NCBI GenBank assembly: GCA_008828725.1
Contig: MEHQ01000233.1
Location: forward strand, 78,915 to 142,914
DNA: 64,000 bases
Direction: 5' to 3'
Source: Saccharina japonica
Lineage: Eukaryota; Sar; Phaeophyceae; Laminariales; Laminariaceae
The translations under genes and the position numbers were made by a program. The notes below the pieces were generated by a model, which worked only from the letters and a program-made list of their open reading frames with translations, made no database searches and had not been told where the DNA came from. Positions within the stretch are counted from its first letter, which is position 1. Each line of letters starts with the position of its first letter. Of the stretch, positions 31,886 to 42,740 are shown piece by piece.

Positions 31886-31999
31886 TAGGTACCAGGTAGT
31901 ACGAAGTATTCATATAAATTGACGGTCAGGAGAAAAAACGTGTGCGGGCGGGAGGGAAGGGGGCACGGGTATTGCAGGAGGGAGGGAGGGAAGTTATTG

Positions 32000-32760
32000 C
32001 AGGGGGGGGGGGGGGGGGGGGGGGCGTGGTTGAAAGGGGTAGAGACGGGGGGGGNGGTGTACTCATGCGTGCACGGCCGTAGTCGTATGAATAGACCCTC
32101 GCATCCCTCAATGCCGGGACGGAGCACGTTGGTTTTCACCAACCAGGCAGAGCGGGGGGGGGATGTACTCATGTCGTGCACGTACCCGTATGAAACATAG
32201 ACCCGTCGCATCCCTACAAGCCGGGACGGAGCACGTTGGGTTTTCACCACCAGGCAGAGGGGGGGGGGTACTCATGTGTGCACGGCCGTAGTCATATGAC
32301 CATAGACCCTCGCATCCCTACAATGCCGGGACGGAGCCGTTGGGTTTTCACAACCAGGCAGACATTGCTTGCACCAAGCGCGAACGCCGTGAGGTATGGG
32401 CGAGTCGCATGGAGGTGAGCTGCATCCTGCTAAGAACCGCCTCTGAGGCGGACTTGCATATGGACGACAGCTTCAATGAGTTAATTTAATTTCTGGTGTG
32501 GCCACTTCCGAGACAGCAATGGGTTTTACTATGTAACTGCCTCGCGGAGCCTTACCATATTAACACTACGTGATACGACCATTCCCCTTGTGCGGACAAA
32601 GGTTCTCCACCCCGCACAAATGATCTACTCGACCGCCAGCTTTGGTGACCGCCAAAAAAAAATAACAAAAAAAAACGGCACCCTGGTTGTCTAGCTCACG
32701 CAGCGAGTGGCGTGTTTTACAGCGTCGTTGCCAACCGACGCCAACCCAACCTATAAATAT
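32000..32760 (+). repeat. Three tandem family A heads, the last near full length
   Basis: Heads at about 32062, 32166 and 32272, each directly after a poly(G) run (with an N at 32055). The third continues through TGAGGCGGACTTGCATATGG, CACTACGTGATACGACCATT and GTCTAGCTCACGCAGCGAGT to CCAACCGACGCCAACCCAAC. Confidence 0.85.
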
Positions 32761-32984
32761 ATCGGGGGGGGAGGTGGGCTCAAAGGTGAGATAGGGCAGA
32801 GCTGTTGAGCATTTTCTTCCGCTTTTGTAGACACATAAAGATAAGTGCTACTTTGTAGACAGAAAACAAAAACAGTGATATTTTTCATCTAACCTGCCAC
32901 GATGGTGTCGCCGGCAGACTTGCCGGGACACCGTCTCTGAGCGCCTTGATCCCTATGCGGTTGATTAAGGTATGGTGTGAAAAA

Positions 32985-33338
32985 TGGAGGAAGGAGGAAG
33001 AGAAGTAGACGAGTGTGACATGGAGCAGTTTGGTACACTAAATAGTAGCGAGAAAACGATCGCTATCTTAGGAGATAGATGGTGGCCACAGGCGGCGAAA
33101 CAGGAAGGGGATAAGATTAGCAAAAAGTTTCTTTGTAATATATGGAAACAACGTAATGAGCGCCCAAGTGTTGGAGGTGTCTCTATTAGGAGTAGGAACG
33201 GTGCTCCGTCTCGAAAGGGATGCGTGGTCAATGGTCAAATGACTAAGGCAAGCAACAAATGAGTACGCCCCCCCCCCCATGCGTAGTCAATGTTCAAATG
33301 ACTAAGGCAAGCAACAAATGAGTACGCCCCTCCCCCCT
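32985..33338 (-). repeat. Family C near full length plus a second tail (minus)
   Basis: From GGAGGAAGGAGGAAGAGAAG through GATAGATGGTGGCCACAGGC, GGAAACAACGTAATGAGCGC, CTCGAAAGGGATGCGTGGTC to CAAATGAGTACG and a C run; a further GCGTAGTCAATGTTC... to AGTACGCCCC tail follows directly. Confidence 0.85.
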
Positions 33339-34760
33339 CCAATCACGCAGTGGCCGTCGCTGTGCTCGTCGCTTGTTATCTTCAATTTTTCAGCCTGAAG
33401 TCCCAAGAGGATTACAAATTAACAGTGAGTGGTTGGATACACACACATCGTATCGAAATTTTCGATACACTACTAAAAATCTGTGCCGAAGCATCATATC
33501 GAACTGACGATACATCGTATATAACGCGTCTTACTCTTCATCGCCTGATATCCCCGTGCATAACAAAAACTGGCATGTTGACACCGAACGTAGTACGAGT
33601 ATATTCGACGTAACTCTTGTAGAAATCGAACCTATTTATTTTTGCGTGTATCGTTATCGTACCGAACTCGATTGCCGTTCGACATCATCGCTACAGGCTG
33701 GTTCAAACATATCACCCCGAATTAATCCAGTAGCCAAAATTGACGCCGTTTTTCATAGACCCTGGAATTTGGCACACATACTCTACGAACCCCTGCCGCC
33801 CCAATCGCGTTTTTTTTTTTTAATTTTTGCGCCAGACATTTCGGTTTTTGCTTTTCTTGGGAGATTTGGGTCTTACCCTATCGCAGCACGCCCCGGAGAG
33901 GCGTTTTTTGGCGACGAAAAAAATATATTCATCGTCATATATAGTGGTTTGGCAGGGACATATAGAACACGTGTTAAATCTTTAAAGTTCAGGGTGCATG
34001 GACATTCAAGATTTAGTTGGACCTTCATGAGGTAACCGTGCAAATTCCTGCATCGCCTCGTAATTAATTATTTTCGGTACATATGTAGCCGATTTTTGGC
34101 GATAAGTACGACTTAATATTGATCATATATAGGCAGCCAGATCTTCGAATAGTTGCGTGAAATATTTGTGCAAACATACAAACTTCCTCAGACCACCTGG
34201 AAGCGGCTCGATCAGAAAACAAAATGGAGCAAAACAAATAATTTCTACGGAAACGCCTGAATATTATTGACCTCTTTGAAGGCCTGTGATTGGTCGGGCC
34301 ACATTTTAGGCGGTAGAGCCAGTCCTAGGTTCATAAAAAAAAAACTGGCGATGTAACCCTCTTCCCCTGTTCATGGCGGTCACAGTATGATGCCAAACCT
34401 GTAACATGCGATTGTTGCATGCGGCATTCAAATTCGTGGGTGACGAAATTTGGGGCGATATGCTTGAACCAGCTCGTGGTCGTCTCGGAAATCGATGTCG
34501 GTCGATTCTTTGATAAAAAGATCGGCAGAAAATCAACGAAAAGCCGATCTCGATCTTGACATTCTTGATTATACAGCAGACATCATCAGTAGTGTGTCAA
34601 ACTCGTGCATTCGTACCGCTGTTTGCAATCTGTAGACTATTTCTCCAGTACGAGTAGTAGAGCTTACCAGGAGCTTACCGCTTATTCGATGCTATGGTTG
34701 AGACACCGTGTACGAGGCAAAAGGTTCTGACCAATGAATTGATTTGAATAATTAATACAG
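33339..34760. other. No recognisable gene
   Basis: 33349-33420 resembles 12110-12180 (TCACGCAGT...CTGAAGTCCCAAGAGG). 33430-33680 is ATCGATAC-rich. The remaining 1.1 kb is apparently unique and AT-rich; the 159-residue frame at 33556-34035 has no motif and I do not call it. Confidence 0.4.
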
Positions 34761-34909
34761 CAGTAGTAGTAGTAGTAAAAATCGGTATATCATCAAATGT
34801 AAGGACACGCCACGTCTACCCCTTGATCGACGGCGTCAAGGCAAACGCGTTGACGGACGTGCCTCGACGACAAAAACCGGGGACAGGGGGTTAAAGTCCC
34901 CTTTGTTTG

Positions 34910-35580
34910 GAAAGCCCTTCGCCATATTATTAAAAGGGCAGCGGCCAAAAACAGGTACACCTGGTCCGTTTGGGGCCAAAAACAGGTACGTACTAAAATT
35001 AAGTTTAAACCGCACCCCACGAACCTGCCGTTCCTTGCAACGCTAAGTAGAGTTTTTTCGTGTTATTCGGCCCGGTGGCTACGTATACGATTAGCTGCTA
35101 TTGATAATACGAGGAACGAACGCCTGCTGCTGTATTCACCCTTCTCAGCTTGCGACACCCCTGGTATTCCAAGTCAGCCACAATCCCGAAGGGGAGCCTT
35201 CTGTCTCGTATTATTTCGGCGGAGGTGTACAGACAGATATCATATGTGTGTCGCTCGAGTGGCGTGTGGTGCGAGGTGCGAAGGGAGGAGGGGGTCTCCG
35301 CGTACGTCGGCATTTGTATAGGGGGCATAGATAGAACTATGAAGGGCTTCTGATTGGCTTATAAACGACAAAAAAAGGTGAAAGTCAAGCAGAGTAGACA
35401 AAATCAGATATACCGGGGCTTTAAAGAGGCAAAAACAGGTACAACGAGTTTTGGACCAATAGCAGGGCACGTGGAGTGCGTTTTTTACTTGATTTTAATT
35501 ATTTACCTGTTTTTGGCCGCAAACGGACCAGGTATACATTTTTTTGGCCGCTGCCCTTAATAAAAACCTGTATTTTCCGA
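34910..35580. repeat. Inverted repeat pair around unique sequence
   Basis: TTATTAAAAGGGCAGCGGCC, AAAAACAGGTACACCTGGTC, CGTTTGGGGCCAAAAACAGG at 34925-34990 is mirrored by the reverse complement at 35500-35575 (CCTGTTTTTGGCCGCAAACG, GACCAGGTATACATTTTTTT, GGCCGCTGCCCTTAATAA). It could be the ends of one element of about 650 bp. Confidence 0.65.
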
Positions 35581-35585
35581 GAGCT

Positions 35586-35813
35586 CCTATTTGCAGCATG
35601 CAGGCTGCAAAACAAAAACACAGCTCGAAAAAACATACCAGTTTTTGGGGCACGGACGAACTTTATAAGTTTTAAGGGCTAGACTAACCCTAACCCTAAC
35701 CCTAACCCAAACCCAAACCAAATGTTCATCCGTGACCCAAAAACTAGTACCGGTATATTTTTTCGAGCTGTGTTCTTTTTTTGCAGCCTGCATGCTGCAA
35801 ATAGGCGCTGTCG
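35586..35813. repeat. Palindrome with a telomeric-repeat core
   Basis: Arms CCTATTTGCAGCATGCAGGC, TGCAAAACAAAAACACAGCT, CGAAAAAACATACCAG and TTTTTGGGGCACGGACGAAC (35586-35662) recur inverted at 35724-35813. Between them is CTAACCCTAACCCTAACCCT (35684-35708) followed by AACCCAAACCC. CCCTAA is the TTAGGG telomere repeat of brown algae and animals. Confidence 0.8.
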
Positions 35814-36423
35814 TATTTTCCTTTGCACTAACTGCTGACTGACCATGTCTGCCTGTCTGCCTCGGTCGACGCTGGCGGTGTGCTGTGCTGGTGCTGTGCT
35901 GGTGCTCTGTGGTGCTGGCACGCAGCAAACAGCACACAACATATTGAGTAAAAAATAGAGGTTTCCACACAGAGAATGGGACGGCTGTTCTAGCGGGGAT
36001 CAGAGACAACCGTCTAGACGGATGGAAATGCCTTGGCGAACGCCCTTGACTGGCTGACTACTTTAACGATTACCCGTCTCCTGACATACCTGGTATTTGG
36101 AAGCACTCATCAGACTGCTACTACTACTGTAGTATCTTTGCCATTTGTTTAGAATTAGTCCGGTGTCCGGTGTCCGGTGCTATTAGAATATGGGCATACG
36201 CGCCGACTGCTGGCATCTGTGAAGTGGTTGAAAAATTATCGTACAGACTTGCAGATCAACTTGGAACGTGTGTGTGTTTTCGTGTTTTCACATTAAACCG
36301 TTCGTTGTTTCCACATACCCATCGACACCCAGCAGACCCAGTGTTCATGGCGGTTCTTCATCCTAGAGAGATACAAGCTCTGTGGGCACAAAACCCCGAC
36401 ACCGAGATAACTTTTTTTTTTTT
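35814..36423. other. No recognisable feature
   Basis: Contains a GCTGGTGCTGTG-type triplication near 35885-35915; otherwise unique-looking. 36245-36400 contains a diverged family E segment (GTTTTCACATTAAACCGTTC ... CATCGACACCCAGCAGACCC). Confidence 0.45.
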
Positions 36424-36598
36424 CCCATCCCATTAAATGTCTTCGCCCTTCTTTTCTCTCTCCTTCCTAGTCGTAACTCAGATCCGGGGTCACATAGTAG
36501 GCTTTTCTCCCCCCTCCCCACTACACGGTACATGCCTTGCATGTTTATCGCGGGAAGGTTTCAGCACTTTCTCCCCTCGTCGACTCGCGTCGAACTAC
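36424..36598 (-). mobile_element. SINE body (minus), head missing
   Basis: Poly(T), CCCATCCCATTAAATGTCTT, CGTAACTCAGATCCGGGGTC, TTTATCGCGGGAAGGTTTCA, TCGACTCGCGTCGAAC. Confidence 0.75.
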
Positions 36599-36649
36599 GT
36601 ATAGTATACTCGTACAGAGTAGACTATGCAAAGTCATGTGCCATATCAT

Positions 36650-37092
36650 CGTATTGTGCTCTGGCTCGCTGTCCTTTCCTGTCGTTCTTAGTCTTGCTCT
36701 GTTGGCGCTGTTTCGGTCCATTTCATTTCGTTTCATTTCATTTGGTTTTTTATTGGAGGTCGCATCTCCTCTGGGAGAAGCACGACACTTTCTTTTTTTG
36801 TCATGCTTTTTATTTGGTTGCTTGATTGTTGATTTGCTTCAGTATATTTACTTTTTATTATTTTTTCCTTTTCGCTTTTTCTTTTTTTCTCTTTTTTTCT
36901 CTTGCATGCACCTGGATTGCTAGCAGGGTAGGTCTTGCCTGTCGTATATGGCATTGCATTGTCTGCTCTGCTTACTGTACTGAGTGTAGTATCTCTGTGT
37001 CGTAGTTTTGTGACCACATAACTGGTACCTTTTTAGGATGAAGAATCGGCACGGACACTGGGTGTGCTGGATGTTGACGGGTAGAAAGAAAG
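36650..37092 (-). repeat. Family E interspersed repeat (minus)
   Basis: CTGGCTCGCTGTCCTTTCCT, GTCGCATCTCCTCTGGGAGA, TTGATTGTTGATTTGCTTCA, CACCTGGATTGCTAGCAGGG, TTTTGTGACCACATAACTGG, AAGAATCGGCACGGACACTG, AAGGTTTAATGTGAAGAACA. A full counterpart is at 38200-38660. Reading frames differ between copies, so it is treated as non-coding. Confidence 0.8.
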
Positions 37093-37257
37093 GTTTAATG
37101 TGAAGAACACACACACACATTGGATGACCACGCGTGACATACACATTTACACATGCTATCAGCCCAGATGCGTTAAAAGAGAGAACAGAACAAAATACAA
37201 AAAGAGAAAAAAGAAGAAAAAAAACTTCGTGCCTCCTCAGAGTAGATGCGACAGACA

Positions 37258-37350
37258 ATGTGTGTGTGTTCTTCACATTACAACGTTATTTCTGCCCGTC
37301 GACATCCAGCACACCGAGCACTGGCTGTCCGTGCCGATTCATCATCTTAC
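37258..37350 (+). repeat. Family E end fragment
   Basis: GTGTGTGTTCTTCACATTAC, CGTCGACATCCAGCACACCG, CCGTGCCGATTCATCATC: the start of family E on the plus strand, facing the minus copy 165 bases to its left. Confidence 0.7.
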
Positions 37351-37392
37351 TACTAATATACGTATACAAGCAGAGTAAATCAATGCTCATTA

Positions 37393-37817
37393 CGGTCGCC
37401 CCGGTGGGCTAGCAGGTAACCACGAAGCCTGTTAGGGTCGAGATCGCGAGTTCGAGCCCCGCCGAGTGCATGCTCGTAGGGACTTTTTCTTGCAGAAAAT
37501 ATCTTGAATAGCGGAAAGCGCGAGAGCATGAGTTAGCAAAGTTCGATGAAAATCGACGAGCATTAGGAAGACTTGAACCCTCTGCGCGATAAAAATCAAG
37601 GCAAAAACCGTAGTGGGGGAGGAGGGAGGGGAGCCTACTTTGTGACCCCGGATCTGAGTTACGACTATTACGGGGGACCATAGTTAAAAGGACCAAATAC
37701 TGTTAGTAAAAATAGGTAAATGTATAGGTTTTGGTGTGCGACGTAGGTCCTATTTACTAGGGTCCCCAGTAATAGGGAGGGAGGAAGACGGAAGTGCGAA
37801 GATAATAAATGGGACGA
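37393..37817 (+). mobile_element. SINE copy split by a 99-bp element
   Basis: Head GGTCGCCCCGGTGGGCTAGC with A-box-like TGGGCTAGCAGG and B-box-like GAGTTCGAGCCCC; body CAAAGTTCGATGAAAATCGA, GGATCTGAGTTACGAC. After TAT|TA it is interrupted and resumes AATAGGGAGGGAGGAAGACG to AATAAATGGGACGAG. Confidence 0.85.
37671..37769. mobile_element. 99-bp TIR element with exact TA duplication inside a SINE
   Basis: CGGGGGACCATAGTTAAAAG ... TCCTATTTACTAGGGTCCCC AG. TA at 37669-37670 and 37770-37771. Other SINE copies read GACTATTAATAGGGAGG without interruption, which gives the empty site. Confidence 0.85.
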
Positions 37818-37819
37818 GA

Positions 37820-38199
37820 AAAAAAATATATATATAAATATGTATGTGCACGACAGGCATATTTTCGCGGTAAAAATCCAGATGCGTTGAAAGACAGAAA
37901 ATACGAAAGAAAGATCAAATATATATTAAATAATAAATAAAATGACATAGAAAAGAAGTGTCGTGACCCCCCCGGAGAAGAAGTGACAGACAATAAAAAA
38001 CAAAAAAATAATCACAAAGCAACATATAAAGCAGAGTAATGCTATTAATAAGAACGAGCGAAAGGAAAGGTGGGAGGGTTCGTCGGGAAACCACGGCGGA
38101 CGGAAGCAGGAAAGAGACGGCAAACAGAGTAGGTACCAGACCGACTAGCTGGTAGAACCTGCCTTTAATACGGGCACAAACCTGCCTCGGCTGGCTGGA
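37820..38199. other. Unassigned, with a segment shared with 37155-37260
   Basis: CCAGATGCGTTGAAAGACAG...AAAATACGAAA and GAAGTGACAGACAATA near 37875-38000 resemble CCAGATGCGTTAAAAGAGAG and GATGCGACAGACAATG near 37160-37260. No gene. Confidence 0.5.
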
Positions 38200-38660
38200 A
38201 GGTGCTTTTGGTGTGCTCCGGCTGGCTGTCCTTTCCTGTCGTTCTTAGTCTTGCTCTGTTGGCGCTGTTTTCGGTCCATTCCATTTCATTTCGTTTCATT
38301 TCATTTGTTTTTTTATTGGATGTCGCATCTCCTCTGGGAGAAGCACGACACTTTCTTTCTTTTATTTTCTCATGCTTTTGTTTGGTTGCTTGATTGTTGA
38401 TTTGCTTCAGTATATTTACTTTTTATTCTTTTTTCCTTTTCGCTTTTTTTTCTTTTTCTCTTTTTTTTGCTCTTGCATGCACCTGGATTGCTAGCAGGGT
38501 AGGTCTTGCCTGTCGTGTATGGCATTATTGTCTGCTCTGCTTACTGCACTGAGCGTAGTATCTCTGTGTCGTAGTTTTGTGACCACAGAACTGGTACCTT
38601 TTTAGGATGAAAATGTCGACGGGTAGAAAGGAAGGTTTAATGTGAAGAACACACACACAG
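38200..38660 (-). repeat. Family E interspersed repeat (minus), second copy
   Basis: Same order as 36650-37092, from CGGCTGGCTGTCCTTTCCTG to GGTTTAATGTGAAGAACACA. Confidence 0.8.
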
Positions 38661-39710
38661 GTAGATCGAAGCACAACCAAAGCACCCTTCGTACACCCGC
38701 AGCAGCAGCAGCAGCAGCAGCAGTTTGTGGTACGAGAAGCATAGATAGGTTCTACTCACAAGTCAGCCTGGCGGTACCTCGTTACCCTCTCTGCCGCCTC
38801 CTTCCTGCTTGCGTCCACCGGACTTCCTTACGGCCGTTACCCCCCACCGTCCCCATTGGCTTGGACGCCACGCACAACGGATGTGTGACACTTCCTACAA
38901 GCCCTGCGCGGCCCCGAGGTACGGTTTTCTCATTTTGACTCGAAAACACATTTTGGTTCATGTGCCGTTTGACTACGTACTTGTTGTGGACTTTGGCGCC
39001 TGAGAACTTTTTTTCGTTTGTTTCCACATTTATTTTGATTTTCCTAGCAGCACCTATGATAGTGCCCGTGGCCCTCGGTGCGGTGGGTCTTGCGGGGCTT
39101 ACTGCTTACTGCCCGTGTGTTATACCTCGGGTGGCCCTTACTGCTGCATGCTTACTGCACTTCTCATGTGTCTTACTTGGTTCACGATCGGACAGTCGGG
39201 GTGACTCGCCGGTTTCTATTCGGCGACGAATCTTCTGGTGTATATACGTATATACATATATACCCAGATGTGTATACTATACTGAACACACCAATCTGGC
39301 CGGAATTATTATTCACGTTTGGAATGCGATTTGAGTCTCGAACGGTCATTATATTTCTGGCCAGAGTGGGATTATCCCTCTTAGGGTACCCGTTTGTTTT
39401 TTGTATATATATATATGGTATAGATATAATGATGGTTATTTTATGCTGCATGTAGGTATGTGGGCATGATATCTCCAACCGATCCACGCGCCACGTGCAA
39501 TATCGTTCATAAACTCGGTGTGTGTATGGTCTGCGCCTGTGAATCGAATAGCGTGCGTCTAGCATAGTCCTCCGGTATGAAGTACCACGGTGGCGCAGCG
39601 CGTCTGATCGACGCATGCAATAGCCTAGTCCTTCACACGCACAGAGTACCTCGGTGCGACACACAACAAAACGTGAAGCCTCGGATATCGCTCTACTGCC
39701 TACCAGGGCA
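38661..39710. other. (CAG)n and unassigned sequence
   Basis: (CAG)8 lies at 38699-38723. A C-rich segment at 38745-38925 ends at a donor-like GAG|GTACGG and could be an exon, but no frame is clearly favoured. Positions 38930-39710 show nothing recognisable. Confidence 0.35.
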
Positions 39711-39718
39711 TTCATTAG

Positions 39719-40125
39719 GTGTTGCGCTGTTGCGCTGGCGCAACATTTGGCCAAAATAACAAAATAACGGTTTTGCGCAACAGTCGCTGCGAGGCTAGTT
39801 GCGCGCAGCACAACACGCGTTTTTGGGCGCGCAACATTTTCGCCGCAGGCGAAAAAAAATGTTGCGCGTTTTTTTCTCGCCGGAGTCGAGCAAAAGTTTT
39901 GGGGGTCTTTTTTTCTTGATAATTAGTCGTAATTGGACATCTTTTAGGCTTTTTAGACGTACGTTCGCCCATAGATCGTCATTTTTTTTCGCTTTTTTCG
40001 CCTTTTTCGCCTCCGGCGGCTTGGGGGGGTCGGGGCTTGCGCGCCTGCGGCGCGCAACACGCGCCTCAGGCGTGTTGCGGTGCGCGCAACACTCCTTGAG
40101 TCGCCTGTTGCGCTGCGCGCAACAG
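39719..40125. repeat. Element rich in GTTGCGC/GCGCAAC dyads
   Basis: About a dozen GTTGCGC or GCGCAAC motifs, often as back-to-back palindromes (TGTTGCGCTGCGCGCAACAG near 40108). Start and end share GTTGCGCTG..GCGCAAC. The middle is T-rich and ordinary. No coding frame; a boundary duplication was not found. Confidence 0.6.
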
Positions 40126-40361
40126 ACCCCGACCCACTAATTAATGCCCTGCTGCCTACGTACTGACTGCTATACTCGTTTGCCCATTTTGTTTTGTTTA
40201 GTTTTTTTTCTCGGAGTGCCTGCCTCTCGTTGCGTCGTGTCCATCTTGCGTCAGGCTCGGGGTATTTTTCTTCTGCTCCTTGGTCCTTCTTTTTGTTCTT
40301 CGTACGTATATTGTATATTAGTATTAATAGGAGTATATATGTATTTTCCATTTGCCATCTG

Positions 40362-40665
40362 TGTGTGTTTTCACATTAAACCGTTCTTTCTACCTGTCGA
40401 CATCCAGCACACCCAGTGTCCGTGCCGATTCTTCATCCCAGAGAAATGCCAGTTATGTGGTCACAAAACCACGACACAGATACTACACGTGTGTGNGTGT
40501 TCTTCACATTAAACCTTCCTTTCTACCCGTTGACATCCAGCACACCCAGTGTCCGTGCCGATTCTTCATCCTAAAAAGGTACCAGTTCTGTGGTCACAAA
40601 ACTACGACACAGAAATATTACGCTCAGTGCAGTAAGCAGAGCAGACAATGCAATGCCATAAGTAC
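40362..40665 (+). repeat. Two tandem family E 5' ends
   Basis: TTTTCACATTAAACCGTTCT...CCAGAGAAATGCC and, from 40490 (after an N at 40496), GTTCTTCACATTAAACCTTC...AAAAAGGTACCAGTTCTGTG to GCAGACAATGCAATGCCATA. Confidence 0.8.
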
Positions 40666-40678
40666 ATACACATACAGC

Positions 40679-41006
40679 CGGTCGCCCCCGTGGTCTAACT
40701 GGTAGCCACGAAGCCTGTAGGCACGGATGTCGAGGGTTCGATTCTCCCCATGGAGGTTTTTATTCTCAAATGACACCGACTGTCGAGAGCGCATCTTATT
40801 ATAGCGTGGGTAAGCAAAATTCGACGAAAGTTGACGAGGGAAGAAAGTGCTGAAATCTTCTGGCGATAATAACCAAGGCAAGAACTGTAGTGGGGGAGGA
40901 GCGAGAGGAGCCTACTTTGTGACCCCGGATCTGAGTTACGACTAGGGAGGGAGAAAGACGGAAGTGCGAAGATAATAAATGGGATGGAAAAAAAAAAAAA
41001 AAAAAA
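40679..41006 (+). mobile_element. SINE copy with poly(A) tail
   Basis: Head GGTCGCCCCCGTGGTCTAAC, B-box-like GGGTTCGATTCTCC, body to AATAAATGGGATGG followed by about 19 A. It lies directly after a family E fragment. Confidence 0.85.
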
Positions 41007-41099
41007 CTCCTAACCGATGTTTCACCGATCCAATCTGAAAGGGTGACATGCAATTTTGCCTTTAAATCTAATCTAAAATCTAACCGAGGAATTAATTCA

Positions 41100-41560
41100 T
41101 CCAATAATTTGTGTATTTGCTTTGCTTCATGTTTTGTTTTTGAACAATAACCAAAAAAGGGTATACCCGGTCGGTTTTCACTAAAAACCGGGCACAGCCT
41201 GGAACCAAGTAAAAAAGACACCCAGCGAGCCACGCGATTGGCCAAAAACCAGTTGTACCCATTGTTAAGAGATGTTGTCCCGAGTACACCTGTCAATGTC
41301 TGTTATGCTTGGCTTGGCTTGGCTTTCAACCGTTTTTGGTTGTTTGTTTTGCTTAACAACTTGCCTATAGTGTGCCTCGTTTTCCACTGCGTCGCGGCCG
41401 CTCTTTTGTTGTTTCGTTTCCTTCAAAGCGTTTTCACAAATATTTCACTTAAACTCTATTCAACCTTTTTACGCACCTGGGTACGTACTTCTTCAGAGTG
41501 CTCTATAGCGTGTAGTTCAGTTTTGGACACGCATAACATGCTGTAGGGATTTTAGGTGTA
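41100..41560 (+). repeat. Family H/K interspersed repeat
   Basis: AACAATAACCAAAAAAGGGT, TGGAACCAAGTAAAAAAGAC, GCGAGCCACGCGATTGGCCA, TTTTGCTTAACAACTTGCCT, CTTCAAAGCGTTTTCACAAA. Reverse copies are at 60985-61130 and 62040-62290; plus copies at 51170-51600. Confidence 0.7.
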
Positions 41561-41834
41561 CCTCTTCGGACTTGTGTATCCTTTCCCTGCTAAGTGTACG
41601 TGTTCTTTAGGATTCTCTGATGGCTCTAGCACTTTTGTGACCACGGGCCGTGATCTTGCTAGATCAGACTATAGGGATTAGCAACTGAAACGAGTTTAAT
41701 GTGAAGATAACAACAACAACAACAATACGACCATCCACCTACTACTGAATATACTGCTGTTTGTTGTATGTAGTATGTATGCGCAGCAGTATATACCTGG
41801 TATGTTTGTATGACACGACTACGAGAGGTGGGCA

Positions 41835-41983
41835 CCGGTAAAAAAACCCCGGTTTAAACCGGTTTTTGGACACCCAGGCGTGTACGAGTAGACGGTTTTT
41901 TAAAAACAAAACCGCGTTTTTTTTCGCCGGTTTAAACCGGTTAACCGTAAACCGGATAGAACCGGAAAACTGGTTTAAAGCGG
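41835..41983. repeat. CCGGTTTAAACCGG-rich tract
   Basis: Repeated GGTTTAAACCGG/AAACCGGTTTTTGG palindromic motifs; similar decayed tracts at 43215-43375 and 62525-62690. Confidence 0.65.
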
Positions 41984-42313
41984 TGTGTGTGTGTGTGTTC
42001 TTCACATTAAACCTTCCTTTCTACCCGTCGACATCCAGCACACCCAGTGTCCGTGCCGATTCATCATCCTAAAAAGGTACCAGTTCTGTGGTCACAAAAC
42101 TACGACACAGAGATACTACACTCAGTGCAGTAAGCAGAGCAGACAATGCAATGCCATATGCGACAGTCAAGACCTACCCTGCTAGCAATCCAGGTGCATG
42201 CAAGAGAAAAAAAAGAGAAAAGAAAGAAAAAAGCGAAAAGGAAAAATAATAGAAAGTAAACATACTGAAGCAAATCAACAATCAAGCAACCAAACAAAAG
42301 CATGACAAAGTAG
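41984..42313 (+). repeat. Family E interspersed repeat (plus)
   Basis: GTTCTTCACATTAAACCTTC through CTACCCTGCTAGCAATCCAG to CAATCAAGCAACCAAACAAA; lacks the distal quarter. Confidence 0.8.
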
Positions 42314-42514
42314 CACCGGACAAATGCTTCACTGATTCTCCACCGATTAAAATCATCACCAGTACTAATAATAGGATACACACAGCAGTAGTACTATACC
42401 TGGTATATGGTATGATGCATACGTGTAAGTAAGTGTGTACATCAACCATGTCCTAAACAGCTGATGCTCTGCTGACGTGGTATAGTTGTCATATATACGT
42501 CGTATATATATATA

Positions 42515-42740
42515 TTTTCCCATCCCATTCATTATCTTCGCACTTCCGCCTTTCTCCCTCCCTATTAATAGTCGTAACTCAGATCCGGGGTCACAAAGTA
42601 GGCTCCTCTCCCTCCTCCCCCACTACGGTTTTTGCTTTGCATTGTTATCGCGAGAAGATTTCAGCACTTTCTTGCCTCGTCAACTCTCGTCGAGTTTTGC
42701 TCACCCACGCTCCCACGCTATAATATGCGCTCTCGAAACA
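42515..42740 (-). mobile_element. SINE body (minus), head missing
   Basis: CCCATCCCATTCATTATCTT, TATTAATAGTCGTAACTCAG, TATCGCGAGAAGATTTCAGC, CCCACGCTATAATATGCGCT. Confidence 0.8.

Noticed and set aside
33556-34035. 159-residue plus-strand frame
   Set aside because: AT-rich, starts in ATCGATAC repeat sequence and has no recognisable domain.
37393-37470. tRNA gene
   Set aside because: A and B boxes are present but the acceptor stem does not pair, and the sequence continues into a repeated 300-bp body; it is a SINE head.
36650-42313. Protein-coding gene in family E (FLPVDIQHTQCPCRF-type frame)
   Set aside because: The same frame recurs in every repeat copy with different breaks, and poly(A)/poly(T) tracts interrupt it; it is a repeat.
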